From positions 1 to 25,195 of the IMG/VR virus record IMGVR_UViG_3300009168_000102: DNA of 25,195 nucleotides. One strand, 5' to 3'. The DNA is from a virus. Below the pieces are notes generated by a model, which saw only the letters and a program-made list of their open reading frames with translations, was not told the origin of the DNA and did not search any database. Position 1 is the stretch's first letter. Every line of letters begins with the position of its first letter. A program made the translations under genes and the position numbers. This document shows, one piece after another, positions 7,958-16,141 of the stretch.

Positions 7958-9408
7958 TGGCGCAACTCTCGGGCGTGATGACGGCGGACTTTTCCGACTT
8001 TCATTTCGAGATCGACAAGTCGATCACGAAGCTGAAAGGGCTCGAAGGGGCGACGGGGCACACCAACAGCTCGATGGGCGAGTTCAGCGAAGGGCTCAGC
8101 ACCGTCGATAAAACGCTGGGCGTCCTCGGGATCCGCATCGGCCCGCAGATTCAGGCGCTCCGCGAACTCGGCAGCGCGGCTGGGAAAACCGCCAGCGAGA
8201 TCGGCCTGATCGGCACCGCCGGCCTCACGGTCGCCGCGGCTGTCGGCGGTTGGCAGATCGGCCGGATGATCGCCGACTTCACCGGGCTTGATGAAATCAT
8301 CAGCAATACGACCGCCTCGTTACTCGGTTTCGGCGATGTTGCGGGCCAGCGCGCCGCGGCGGGGCTGGACGTGCTGAACCGCGCCGCACAAATCGCCGGG
8401 CGCACGGTCACGAACTTCGACGAGGCGATGCAGATTATCAAGAAGCACAACCTCGAAGTCGCCGAGAGTTTCAACACCGGGGCGCAGCGCGTCGAGCAGT
8501 GGAACCGGGAGATCGCGGCGCACCGCGACGTAATGCCGCAGATCACCGCCGAACTCAAGAATCACAGCTCCACGGTGCAGCAGCTCGCCACGCATTACGG
8601 GATTAGTAAAGAAGCGATCGAACACTACACGCGCACGCTTGACGCCAGCACGAAAGCGCAGAAGGCGTGGGCCGATGAAGCGCGCCCGCGCTATGAAGCG
8701 ATTCGAAAGGCGCAAGAGGAATTGACGCAAGCCTCGGGCGGCTGGCAGAAAACGCTGGCGACGCTGACGCCAACGGTCACGGCGGCGACGATGGCCGCCC
8801 TGAACTACGGCTTGTCACAAGATAAAGTCGCGCTCGCGCTCGGGATTTCCAGCACGCAAGTCGCGGCGGTCGATCGGCAGATGCAGCTGAACCTGGAAAC
8901 GATGGCCGCGACGGAGCCGCGGCTGGGCACGCTCGATCAGTGGATCAAGGAGAACGTCGCCGACACGAAAGCGTGGAACACCGAATGGCGCTTCACGTCG
9001 GAAGTGATTGACACCGAAGTGATCCCATCCCTCGATGCCGTGACGGCGAAAGCCGAAGCCGTGTCAAAGGCTGTGGCCGCGGTCACGGGCGTCGCGCCGG
9101 GCATGGATCAAAAGTCGCCGGGGAATGCGCCCGTCCCGATTAACACGGGGAACGTCACCTATCAGGGCGGGTTCGAGGCGGTGTTCGCGGAGTTTCTGCG
9201 GAAGAATCCCAGCGGCGGGGCGCTCGGCGGCGCGTTCACGATGACGCCGCAAAAGGACTTCCTGTCGTGGGCGCTCTCGATGGGCCTCGCCACACGGGCG
9301 CCGACGATCACCAACACCTTTAACCTCGTCGACACCCAAGACGGGCTCGCGCGGAAAGTCGGCGAGACGATTACCAGCCAGGTGCAACGCGGGTCGCTGG
9401 TGAACTGA
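7957..9408 (+). CDS. Tape measure protein
   Basis: 483 aa, alanine-rich and largely helical. It starts in overlap with the chaperone extension and stops in overlap with the tail hub gene. Residues about 65-100 form a hydrophobic segment (ASEIGLIGTAGLTVAAAVGG) typical of tape measure proteins. Long amphipathic helical stretches follow (STVDKTLGVLGIRIGPQIQA; ARPRYEAIRKAQEELTQASG). It would set tail length and leave with the DNA during infection. It is short for the family; at the usual 0.15 nm per residue it would give a tail of about 70 nm (inference). Confidence 0.85.
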   Translation: MAQLSGVMTADFSDFHFEIDKSITKLKGLEGATGHTNSSMGEFSEGLSTVDKTLGVLGIRIGPQIQALRELGSAAGKTASEIGLIGTAGLTVAAAVGGWQIGRMIADFTGLDEIISNTTASLLGFGDVAGQRAAAGLDVLNRAAQIAGRTVTNFDEAMQIIKKHNLEVAESFNTGAQRVEQWNREIAAHRDVMPQITAELKNHSSTVQQLATHYGISKEAIEHYTRTLDASTKAQKAWADEARPRYEAIRKAQEELTQASGGWQKTLATLTPTVTAATMAALNYGLSQDKVALALGISSTQVAAVDRQMQLNLETMAATEPRLGTLDQWIKENVADTKAWNTEWRFTSEVIDTEVIPSLDAVTAKAEAVSKAVAAVTGVAPGMDQKSPGNAPVPINTGNVTYQGGFEAVFAEFLRKNPSGGALGGAFTMTPQKDFLSWALSMGLATRAPTITNTFNLVDTQDGLARKVGETITSQVQRGSLVN

Positions 9409-12401
9409 TGCCGCTCCAGCCCGCCGTTCTCGGCACCGCGCGCCTGAATAACTTCCGGCTGAACTATCTGACGCCCGCGCTCGCGCACGACCGCCTGACG
9501 CACATCCGGATCATTCTCGGCGGGATCGATGTCACGCAGCCGGGCGCCCCGATGCGCGTGATCTACAAGTCGCTGTCGATTCGCGACGCGCTGTTTGATG
9601 CCCCGAACACGTGCGCGCTGACGCTGATCGGCGCGGCCCCGAATGTGGGCGCCCCGATTGAAGTCTGGGTGAACAGTAACGCGCCGCAGCTGCTCTTTAA
9701 CGGCGAACTCCAGACGGTCGACCGCACGTATAAAGGGCAGCCGTCGACCGTGCTACACCCGGTCACGGCGATCGACGATACGGCCCGCGCGAATCGCTTG
9801 CGCCCGCTGCGGCCGTTCGTCAACGAATCGGCGACGAATATCGCGCACGAACTGATCGCCCGCTGGGCGCCAGGCTTCTCGTCGGCGGGCGTGGAACCGA
9901 ACCTCCCGATCGTCACGATCACGTTCGACGGCTCCGAGGCGGGCATGAAAGGCTGCCTGACGGCGCTCGCGAAGCTGATCGGCGCCTACTGGTATTTCGA
10001 AAACAAGACGCTCTACTTCTTCGTGACGCCGCCGGGGAATCCGCCCGATCCGATTGACGAGACGCCGGGCCGGTTCCTGCACGAGCCGGCGATCACCTGG
10101 TCGATCGACAAGTCGCAAGTGCGGACGCGCGTCTATGGGAAGGGCGCGAGCACGCAGATCAGCACGGGGATCGCCGCCAGTACGGATCTGGTGCCCGTGG
10201 TCAACGCTGAGATGTTCAGCCCGACGGGGGGCCAGGCGATCGCGGGGCTCACGCCGGACGGGGCGGCCTCCCGCGTCCTGACCTATACCGGCGTGCAGCT
10301 CGGCGGCGGGGGCGGCCTCGTCGGGCCGGGCGCGTCGCCGTCTGGATCGCCCGGGCTGGCCCTCGTGGACGGCGCCGGGATCAATGATGGCGTCCACTAC
10401 TACAGCTACACGTTTGTCACGGCCGTGGGCGAATCGCTCTCGGGGCCGCTCGCGCCGATCACCGTCGGCCCGCTCGCGCCGCCCGCCGTGGCGCCGACGC
10501 CCGGCGCGGTGCAACCCGGCGGCGCGGTCGATGCGGGCACGCATTATTACGCGGTGACGTTTGTCACGGCGACGGGCGAAACCACGTCACCGCCGGTGAC
10601 GCAAGGCGTCACGACGGCGATCGGCGCGGGCGTCGCGGCGCCGGGCGTCACGACCGGCGCGCTGCGCAAGGTCGTCGGGAATCTCGCGATCGGCACCGCC
10701 TACCGGTATCAGACGACGTTTACCATTGCGGGGGGCGGCGAAACCCTGCCGGGGCCCGCCGGCACGGCGATCACCCCGACGACGATGTCCGGGCCGCCAA
10801 ACGTCTCCCAAAGTTACGCGCTGGAGACGGGCGCCCTCGTCGTCGATCAGATCTATATCTATGCGCTCGCGTTTATCGTGGGCGGATCGTATGAGACGGC
10901 CCTCAGTCCACAGCTCGTCGTGGATCTCCCGCCTGATCCGCTCTACACGCGCGTCGTCTTTCAGAATGTCGCGGTCAGTCCGGATGCGCGCACGACGGGG
11001 CGGAAGCTCTATCGCTGGGTGTCGGCGCAGTCCGCCTGGCGGCTCGTCACCACGATCCCCGACAACCTGCCGAATACCTGGTATCGCGACGACGCGAGCG
11101 ATGCGAGTTTAGGCGCAGCCCGCGCCGGAGTCGGCGCGATCGGCACGCCGCCGGGCGATCAGGCGACGGTGACCGTGCCGACCTCGGGCGATCCGCGCAC
11201 CGTGGGCCGGAAGATCTATCGCGCCGATGGGGGCGCCCCGTTTCGGCAACTCGCCACGATCAGCCATAACGCGCCGGGCACGTATACCGATAACGTCGCG
11301 AGTGTCGCGGCGAATGCGTTGGCGCCGACCGTCGATACCTCGGGCGGCACGTCGTATCAAACGGTGCCGCTCTCTGGCATCGCGATCGGGCCGGCGACGG
11401 TGACGGCGCGGCGGATCTATCGCAGCATGGGCGGCGCGTATGCGCTCGTCGACACGATCGCGAATAACACCGCCACGACCTACACCGACACGAAGGCGAA
11501 CGCGAGCCTCGGCGCCGCGCTGCCCACGGTCAACACGGCCCGCGCGAATCAGGTCCGCGTGACGTTCGCGATCGGCGGATCCGGCACGACCGCGCGCAAG
11601 CTCTATCGCTCGGCGGCGAATACCGCGACGATGCAGCACATTGGCACGATCGCGGATAACGTGACGACGTTTCTCATCGACGCCGTCACGGATGCGAACC
11701 TGGGCGGCCCGCCGCCGACCGTGGACACGTCCGGCCTGACGCAGCCCTCCGGGCAAGTGCCGGCGGGCGCGACGACGATCATCGTCGCGAACGCCGTGCC
11801 CTTTGGCGCGGCGGGCGGCTGGGCCGTCGTCGGCAATGGGGAACAGGTGATCCGCTACACCGGCAAGACGGCGAACAGTCTGACGGGGGTGCCGGCGCAG
11901 GGGCCGGGGGCCCTGGTCGCGAGCGTGGCCTACAACTCAACGATCACAGCCGCCCCGGCCCTCGTGGGCGTGACGGGCGTGCTCGAAGCGATCACGCGCA
12001 ATGCGCCGATCCATGTCTGGATCCAGCGTGACGATCTCGCCGCGCAAGCCTACATGGCGGCCCTCGATGGCAGTGGCGATGGCGTCTACGAACACATTTG
12101 GAGTGATGAACGCCGCGCGATCGCGTCACTGGTGCAGGTGTGCGATGCGCAGCTCGCGCTCTACAGCCGGCCGATCGTCACGGTGGTCTATGCCTCGCGC
12201 GATCTCAAAACGAAAAGCGGCAAGACGGTCGACATCGCGCTGTCGACGCCGGCGATCCAAGAGTCGCTGACGATCCAAGACGTCGCGATCTCGGAGCTCG
12301 GGATCCGCGGCCTCGCGCCCAAGTTCACGGTCACGGCGAGCAACGTGCGCCAGTCCTTCGAGGCGATCCTGCAGATGCTCATTCGAAAGGCGGACGCCTA
12401 A
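9408..12401 (+). CDS. Large tail tip/hub protein with inserted tandem beta modules
   Basis: 997 aa. Residues 1-290 look like a tail hub protein (MRVIYKSLSIRDALFDAPNT, LIGAYWYFENKTLYFFVTPP, ITWSIDKSQVRTRVYGKGAS), and the C-terminal part from about 840 (IHVWIQRDDLAAQAYMAALD to SNVRQSFEAILQMLIRKADA) appears to complete that hub. Between them sit two repeat families. One has four HYY-x-TFVTA-GE-like copies (near residues 330, 379, 432, 482). The other has four RK(L/I)YR...TI..N...Y.D copies (starting 532, 601, 668, 730; about 66 residues each). The insert probably makes surface-exposed, possibly host- or glycan-binding, beta modules. Start and stop overlap both neighbours. Confidence 0.72.
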   Translation: MPLQPAVLGTARLNNFRLNYLTPALAHDRLTHIRIILGGIDVTQPGAPMRVIYKSLSIRDALFDAPNTCALTLIGAAPNVGAPIEVWVNSNAPQLLFNGELQTVDRTYKGQPSTVLHPVTAIDDTARANRLRPLRPFVNESATNIAHELIARWAPGFSSAGVEPNLPIVTITFDGSEAGMKGCLTALAKLIGAYWYFENKTLYFFVTPPGNPPDPIDETPGRFLHEPAITWSIDKSQVRTRVYGKGASTQISTGIAASTDLVPVVNAEMFSPTGGQAIAGLTPDGAASRVLTYTGVQLGGGGGLVGPGASPSGSPGLALVDGAGINDGVHYYSYTFVTAVGESLSGPLAPITVGPLAPPAVAPTPGAVQPGGAVDAGTHYYAVTFVTATGETTSPPVTQGVTTAIGAGVAAPGVTTGALRKVVGNLAIGTAYRYQTTFTIAGGGETLPGPAGTAITPTTMSGPPNVSQSYALETGALVVDQIYIYALAFIVGGSYETALSPQLVVDLPPDPLYTRVVFQNVAVSPDARTTGRKLYRWVSAQSAWRLVTTIPDNLPNTWYRDDASDASLGAARAGVGAIGTPPGDQATVTVPTSGDPRTVGRKIYRADGGAPFRQLATISHNAPGTYTDNVASVAANALAPTVDTSGGTSYQTVPLSGIAIGPATVTARRIYRSMGGAYALVDTIANNTATTYTDTKANASLGAALPTVNTARANQVRVTFAIGGSGTTARKLYRSAANTATMQHIGTIADNVTTFLIDAVTDANLGGPPPTVDTSGLTQPSGQVPAGATTIIVANAVPFGAAGGWAVVGNGEQVIRYTGKTANSLTGVPAQGPGALVASVAYNSTITAAPALVGVTGVLEAITRNAPIHVWIQRDDLAAQAYMAALDGSGDGVYEHIWSDERRAIASLVQVCDAQLALYSRPIVTVVYASRDLKTKSGKTVDIALSTPAIQESLTIQDVAISELGIRGLAPKFTVTASNVRQSFEAILQMLIRKADA

Positions 12402-12874
12402 TGCCGATCAATCGCGCGCCGTGGAATGCCCTGGTCGACGACGACGGCTCCAACCTCGTCGGCACGGTCTGGAATAAAGACAAGATCAAGACGGTCATCC
12501 TGGACCCGGCCGACGTGGCGTTCGCGCCCGGCTACGCCAGCTTCACGCCGATCGATGCGAGCGGCGCCGGCCTCGCGTTCTCCTATGCGGTCGGGAACTT
12601 CGCCCAGCTCGATCGCCTGATTTTCATCTGGCTGCAAATCGTCTATCCCGCGACGAGTAACGGCACGCTCGCGGCGATCGGGGGGTTACCGGCCCTGGTG
12701 GCGCCCCCGGGCGCCGGCGGCACGCACTGCTACGGGCCGATGCGCGTGTGGAATATCGCCGGAGACACGACGGTGATCTATGCGCTCGATCCGGCGACGG
12801 GCGGGCGCGTGACAAACGCGAACCTGAGCGGCGCGAACATCATCGTGAGCGGCGTGTATCTCATCAAGCCGTAA
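12401..12874 (+). CDS. Tail tip/fibre-associated protein, unknown
   Basis: 157 aa. ATG 12401 overlaps the stop of the hub gene (TAATG), so this start is preferred over an in-frame ATG upstream. The N-terminus (MPINRAPWNALVDDDGSNLV followed by GTVWNKDKIKTVILD) resembles the short attachment segments at the start of phage tail fibre and receptor-binding proteins. The remainder is a beta-rich single domain (FAQLDRLIFIWLQIVYPATS; RVTNANLSGANIIVSGVYLI). By position it is a receptor-binding or distal tail component. No motif proves this. Confidence 0.6.
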   Translation: MPINRAPWNALVDDDGSNLVGTVWNKDKIKTVILDPADVAFAPGYASFTPIDASGAGLAFSYAVGNFAQLDRLIFIWLQIVYPATSNGTLAAIGGLPALVAPPGAGGTHCYGPMRVWNIAGDTTVIYALDPATGGRVTNANLSGANIIVSGVYLIKP

Positions 12875-12884
12875 GGGAGCAGTC

Positions 12885-13172
12885 ATGGCCGCACCGTTTC
12901 CGCCCGCCGGCAATCAGTCGCAGCACACCGAACGGCCGCTGAAGATTTACGGCGAGCAGTATGTCACCGCGGGCGCGTATCCCGTGGGCGTCGTCGTCGA
13001 TCCCGGCGAGCCGCCGATCTTCCAGGACGGCCAGGCGCGCGTCCCGCTGCCGTCGGGGTGGGTCGTCGTGCAGCTCACCGACTGGGTGATCTCGAGTCGC
13101 TACTCGGGGAAACCGATCGAGGTCATCAGCGCGGAGGAATTCGCGGAACGCTTCGGCCCCTCGGAACTCTGA
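12885..13172 (+). CDS. Small unknown protein after tail genes
   Basis: 95 aa, preceded by a good ribosome site (GGGAG, about 6 nt before ATG 12885). The sequence has no signal peptide or membrane segment. It contains YGEQYVTAGAYPVGVVVDPG and VPLPSGWVVVQLTDWVISSR, then an acidic helical end (EVISAEEFAERFGPSEL). It lies between a tail gene and a lipoprotein gene in the same rightward run. I do not recognise it; a minor virion or head/tail decoration role is possible. Confidence 0.6.
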   Translation: MAAPFPPAGNQSQHTERPLKIYGEQYVTAGAYPVGVVVDPGEPPIFQDGQARVPLPSGWVVVQLTDWVISSRYSGKPIEVISAEEFAERFGPSEL

Positions 13173-13182
13173 AGGAGTGTCT

Positions 13183-13758
13183 ATGCTGTCACGCACGCTC
13201 GTCTTCCTCGCGGCGTGCGGCGTGCTCGCCGGCTGCGATCTCCACATTACGAACCCGGCGCCGGTGACGACGACGCCCACGGCGCCCGGGGCGATCACGA
13301 TCACCAATACGAACACGAACACCGCCAGCACGGATCGCAGCGATACCGATCCGGTCACGACGCCGACGGGCGGGGGCGGCACCCCGACGCCAAGCGGGAG
13401 CGGGCTGCCGCTGCCGAGTTACGGCGAGAGCGTCGCCCGCGAGATCGCGACGCAGTTTCCCGGCGAACTCGCGGCGTCGTGCGAGATCACGCACGGGCCG
13501 AGTGCGTGGGCGTGGCTCGATCGCCTGGTGCGCACGCTGCAAGCCCGCGACGCCCGCTGGGGCTACTTGTGCAAGGACGCGGGCTGCACGAAAGTCGCGG
13601 CCGACGTCGTCGCGTACAAAGCCGGCAGCGGCGATCTTGGGATCTGGATCGTGGACGTGATCGGCAACCACTGCCCGAACCCGGGCGACGTGGTGCAAGT
13701 GCGCTGGGGCGTGCTGCCGTTCGAGACGGTGCGGCGCTGGATTGGGGTGCGGCCGTGA
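13183..13758 (+). CDS. Phage-encoded lipoprotein
   Basis: 191 aa. The start at ATG 13183 is set by AGGAG at 13173-13177 (5 nt spacing). Residues 1-18 are a lipoprotein signal with a canonical lipobox LAGC (Cys18), so the product should be lipid-anchored outside the inner membrane. A Thr/Pro/Asn/Gly-rich linker (about 25-75) precedes a compact C-terminal domain (YGESVAREIATQFPGELAAS to FETVRRWIGVRP) with four cysteines that could form disulfides. Candidate roles, all inferred: superinfection exclusion, outer spanin-like lysis partner, or virion/host surface moron. No family is recognised. Confidence 0.72.
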   Translation: MLSRTLVFLAACGVLAGCDLHITNPAPVTTTPTAPGAITITNTNTNTASTDRSDTDPVTTPTGGGGTPTPSGSGLPLPSYGESVAREIATQFPGELAASCEITHGPSAWAWLDRLVRTLQARDARWGYLCKDAGCTKVAADVVAYKAGSGDLGIWIVDVIGNHCPNPGDVVQVRWGVLPFETVRRWIGVRP

Positions 13759-13886
13759 CGCGGCTCGCGATTGCGTTGTGGGCGATCCTCGCGCTCGCGT
13801 GCGGCGTGGCGATCAGTGGGCGCGTGGAGGTCGGCGAGCACGTCGGCACGGCCGCGGCGTCACCGTGTCCCGGCGCGCATGAATAG
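13755..13886 (+). CDS. 43-aa membrane or secreted peptide
   Basis: GTG 13755 overlaps the lipoprotein stop (GTGA), so the pair is probably translationally coupled. The peptide has one N-terminal hydrophobic helix (LAIALWAILALACGVAIS) followed by a short polar tail with two more cysteine/histidine-rich ends. It could be a small membrane anchor, a holin-like or spanin-like peptide, or a secreted peptide (the ALAC site is not a canonical lipobox). Function unknown. Confidence 0.45.
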   Translation: MTRLAIALWAILALACGVAISGRVEVGEHVGTAAASPCPGAHE

Positions 13887-14199
13887 CAGCGAACAGACAG
13901 CCGGCGGGATTCGTGCGACGCTGACTGGCATGGATCCGCGGATGCTCGACTTGGTCTGCGAAGGGATCGCGGCGGGCTTGTGCCCGATCGCCGATGACGA
14001 CGATCTCCGGGAACTCTTAACGGCGCTCGAGCGCCTCACGAAAGGGAATCATGGCTCAGCAGCCCCCCACGCCGAAGCCCACGACGCCAACCACGCCCAC
14101 ACCGCCGCCGCCCGTGGCGCCAACCGACGCACCGCGGCCGCCGATCACCGATCCGCGGCAACCGCGTCCGACCGGCGACGATGGCGACGCCCGCGATAA
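13879..14199 (+). CDS. Small unknown protein, acidic helical N-terminal domain
   Basis: 106 aa from ATG 13879, which overlaps the end of the preceding peptide gene. Residues 1-60 look like a real small domain (MDPRMLDLVCEGIAAGLCPI, then ADDDDLRELLTALERLTKGN). After that the frame becomes Ala/His/Arg-rich low complexity, exactly where a second, Pro-rich reading frame begins at 14051. The tail may therefore be merely permitted by overlap with that second gene. Function unknown. Confidence 0.5.
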   Translation: MNSSEQTAGGIRATLTGMDPRMLDLVCEGIAAGLCPIADDDDLRELLTALERLTKGNHGSAAPHAEAHDANHAHTAAARGANRRTAAADHRSAATASDRRRWRRPR

Positions 14200-14212
14200 T
14201 CCGCGCGACTGA
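14051..14212 (+). CDS. Short proline-rich protein, out-of-frame overlap
   Basis: 53 aa from ATG 14051 (AAAGGGA 3-4 nt upstream, close spacing). It is almost entirely Pro/Thr-rich (MAQQPPTPKPTTPTTPTPPP) with an acidic end. It shares 149 bases with the 13879 frame in another phase and 32 bases with the zinc-ribbon gene. Disordered Pro-rich small proteins are common in phage late regions, but the low complexity makes coding status uncertain. Confidence 0.35.
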   Translation: MAQQPPTPKPTTPTTPTPPPPVAPTDAPRPPITDPRQPRPTGDDGDARDNPRD

Positions 14213-14444
14213 CGCGCCCGATCGCTGTCCCTTCTGCCTCGACGATCGCCAGCTCGAGCCGCCGGCCGCCGGCCTGACGCGCTGGTTCTGCGGGACGTGT
14301 AGCCGCACGTTCGATCCTTCACCAGAAGTACCCCGAACGCGCCACGTTGCCCTTGAGGGCTCGTTAGAGGAGTGCGAGGAGATCCTTGACGGCGGCTTCA
14401 AAGATGAGCCGCTTAATCGTGGGTGTATCCGTCAACTTCAGTAG
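14181..14444 (+). CDS. Zinc-ribbon-like small protein
   Basis: 87 aa. Residues 13-40 hold a CxxC...CxxC pair (DRCPFC and FCGTC) in a zinc-ribbon arrangement. The frame then runs on for 45 residues and ends inside the 3' end of the convergent leftward gene (81 bases of overlap). The part after RTFDPS may be read-through past an ancestral end, perhaps because the leftward cassette was acquired here. Function unknown; probably nucleic-acid or protein binding. Confidence 0.5.
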   Translation: MATPAIIRATDAPDRCPFCLDDRQLEPPAAGLTRWFCGTCSRTFDPSPEVPRTRHVALEGSLEECEEILDGGFKDEPLNRGCIRQLQ

Positions 14445-15146
14445 ATAGGCACACCGCGCGCGGAGTTGCCGTTCATCTAACGGCAAGGTCGTTAGTAAAT
14501 GGCGAAGCAAGAAGACGACGAGATGCGCCCGCGCGGCGAGATCGGCATAAGCTGGGTCGGCCATCAGTCTCGACCATTCCAGCTTCGCGAGATGGGCACG
14601 GCCCGCGAGTTGATCTTCCGCCTGTAGAAGCTGTCGGACGTCCGGGGTATACGGCAGCCGTTTCCCGTCGAGGGTGACGGTCCACGGCGCCACAGGGCCA
14701 GGGGCATAGCGTCCAGCGGTATCACGAACGAGCGATCCTCCCGTCTTCGATCCCTTTCTCTGTAGACGTTGATCAAAGACTTGTCCCATCCACCGGTGAA
14801 CGATCACCGGTAGATCGGGCGATGTTAGCTTCCGAGTCGTGGTTCTGAGGCTAACATCGCCGCCCCGCCCCCGCTGGACGTAAGTTCTAGCTAACGCCTT
14901 GTGACGCAAATACCACGCCTCGAGATATCCCACCATGTAGGGATCGAGTCGGGGTACGAGCCGTTCCACAATCTGATCTCGTGTGAGCGGTTCGCCGGCA
15001 TCGTAGAGCACGTCATAGACCCGCAAAACGAGCTGCGAGGTGCCATCGGCGGATCCATTCCGACGCTTCCAGATACGCCGATCGGATGAGGCGGCCGCGG
15101 CGCTGACCGCCTCATCCGAGAGGGGTTTAGCTGCGCTGAGTGGCAT
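14364..15146 (-). CDS. Unknown protein, possible winged helix, second gene of ParB-like operon
   Basis: 260 aa from ATG 15146. ATGs at 15161 and 15212 (282 aa) are in frame but overlap the ParB-like gene more, and none has a clear ribosome site. Near residues 38-65 a segment LVLRVYDVLYDAGEPLTRDQ followed by IVERLVPRL looks like a winged-helix DNA-binding domain. The rest is helical and basic, without a recognised family (VIVHRWMGQVFDQRLQRKGS; LAARAHLVVFLLRHLLTTLP). Leftward, directly downstream of the ParB-like gene, it is likely its partner. Partition, replication control or lysogenic regulation are possible; none is shown. Confidence 0.62.
   Translation of the reverse strand: MPLSAAKPLSDEAVSAAAASSDRRIWKRRNGSADGTSQLVLRVYDVLYDAGEPLTRDQIVERLVPRLDPYMVGYLEAWYLRHKALARTYVQRGRGGDVSLRTTTRKLTSPDLPVIVHRWMGQVFDQRLQRKGSKTGGSLVRDTAGRYAPGPVAPWTVTLDGKRLPYTPDVRQLLQAEDQLAGRAHLAKLEWSRLMADPAYADLAARAHLVVFLLRHLLTTLPLDERQLRARCAYLLKLTDTPTIKRLIFEAAVKDLLALL
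15082..15119. repeat. 13-bp perfect inverted repeat at the ParB-like/partner junction
   Basis: Arms 15082-15094 and 15107-15119 (TCGGATGAGGCGG and its exact complement) are separated by 12 bases. The leftward transcript reaches it 7 nt after the ParB-like stop codon, inside the 5' coding region of the second gene. No T-run follows, so it is not a standard terminator. It could be an RNA hairpin that tunes expression of the second gene, or an operator-like binding site. Confidence 0.6.
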
Positions 15147-16116
15147 AGACGGCGACGACATTGGTTGCGAGGCTGTTGAGTTGTTGCCAGAGTTGCGCCG
15201 CGTTGGCGTCATCCGGGATGACCAATTCCGTCGGGAGGATCCCTTCTGTCAACTCCAACAACGCCTTCACCTGGCTGAGGGCCTTCTTCGCCTTGCTCTG
15301 ATTCGCCGGTTTCCGTACGGGCGGCGGCCCGGTCACCGGTCCCCACTTCGTTTCGGTGTTCTGAATCACCGCCAGCGCATCGGCATCCGAGCGCGTCTTT
15401 TCCACGTCATTTACCAGGCGTGACACATCCTTCATCGCCGGATTGGCCCGATGCACGAGGGCGATGGCCGCCTTCAACGGTTCATCATGACTGATGCCCG
15501 CCAGCACGCGCGCCACGGCTTTTGGTAGACGGACCTTACTCAACCCAATCCGATCCGCGGATTCCCGGAACAAGCGATCACGCCGCACGTTGCGGACATG
15601 CGAGACCGACCGGCCGAGTGTCCGTGCGATCGCCTCGTCGGCGTAGCCTTCATCCATCATCGCTTCGGCGGCGATGATGATTTCGTCATCCGCCAGGCGA
15701 TCGCCCCCTAATTGATTCAGGGCGGCCCCGATCATTTTGGCGATTCCCAGATGCGGGAACTTCACCTTGTAGGTGGGAAAGGTTTTCAACTTCAGGATAC
15801 GCGCCGCGGCCAGGCGGGCATTTCCATCAATCAGCCGACCATCCGTGCTGACGACAATTGGAGGAAACACCGCCCCATGATTCATGTGCGTGGCATATTG
15901 ATCGACGGTGCCTTTGGGGGCGCGATGCGCTTCACTTCGAATCTGCGTCGTCTCTTCGACCTTGACGCGGGCGAGTGGAAAGGCCGCATCCAATTCAAAG
16001 GGCAGCTGCCACTCATTCAGTAACCCTTCCACCCGTGTGTCCCGGTTCACCGCCACGGTGTCCTCCTCCACGTCCGCGACCCCTAAGGGCACGTCAACAA
16101 CAGCCGCGTCTCGCAT
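15127..16116 (-). CDS. ParB/Spo0J-like DNA-binding protein
   Basis: 329 aa. The ATG at 16116 is chosen over an upstream GTG (16143) because AGGAGG lies about 10 nt before it and the GTG falls inside the promoter. Residues 84-108 carry the ParB N-terminal motif (PPIVVSTDGRLIDGNARLAA). Residues 158-180 form a helix-turn-helix (DEAIARTLGRSVSHVRNVRR). The canonical GERR box of chromosomal ParB is replaced by GNAR, so it is a divergent plasmid/phage type. A Lys-rich linker and helical C-terminus follow. It could maintain the phage as a plasmid, act as a lysogeny regulator, or do both; inferred from domain and location beside attP. Confidence 0.8.
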   Translation of the reverse strand: MRDAAVVDVPLGVADVEEDTVAVNRDTRVEGLLNEWQLPFELDAAFPLARVKVEETTQIRSEAHRAPKGTVDQYATHMNHGAVFPPIVVSTDGRLIDGNARLAAARILKLKTFPTYKVKFPHLGIAKMIGAALNQLGGDRLADDEIIIAAEAMMDEGYADEAIARTLGRSVSHVRNVRRDRLFRESADRIGLSKVRLPKAVARVLAGISHDEPLKAAIALVHRANPAMKDVSRLVNDVEKTRSDADALAVIQNTETKWGPVTGPPPVRKPANQSKAKKALSQVKALLELTEGILPTELVIPDDANAAQLWQQLNSLATNVVAVYATQRS

Positions 16117-16141
16117 ATACAGTAATCCTCCTACGCGAGAC

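Noticed and set aside
14349-14412. Hairpins near the convergent gene ends as terminators
   Set aside because: The GCCCTTGAGGGC palindrome has too small a loop for a long stem, and the GCGGCT/AGCCGC stem lies in coding sequence; neither has a T-run.
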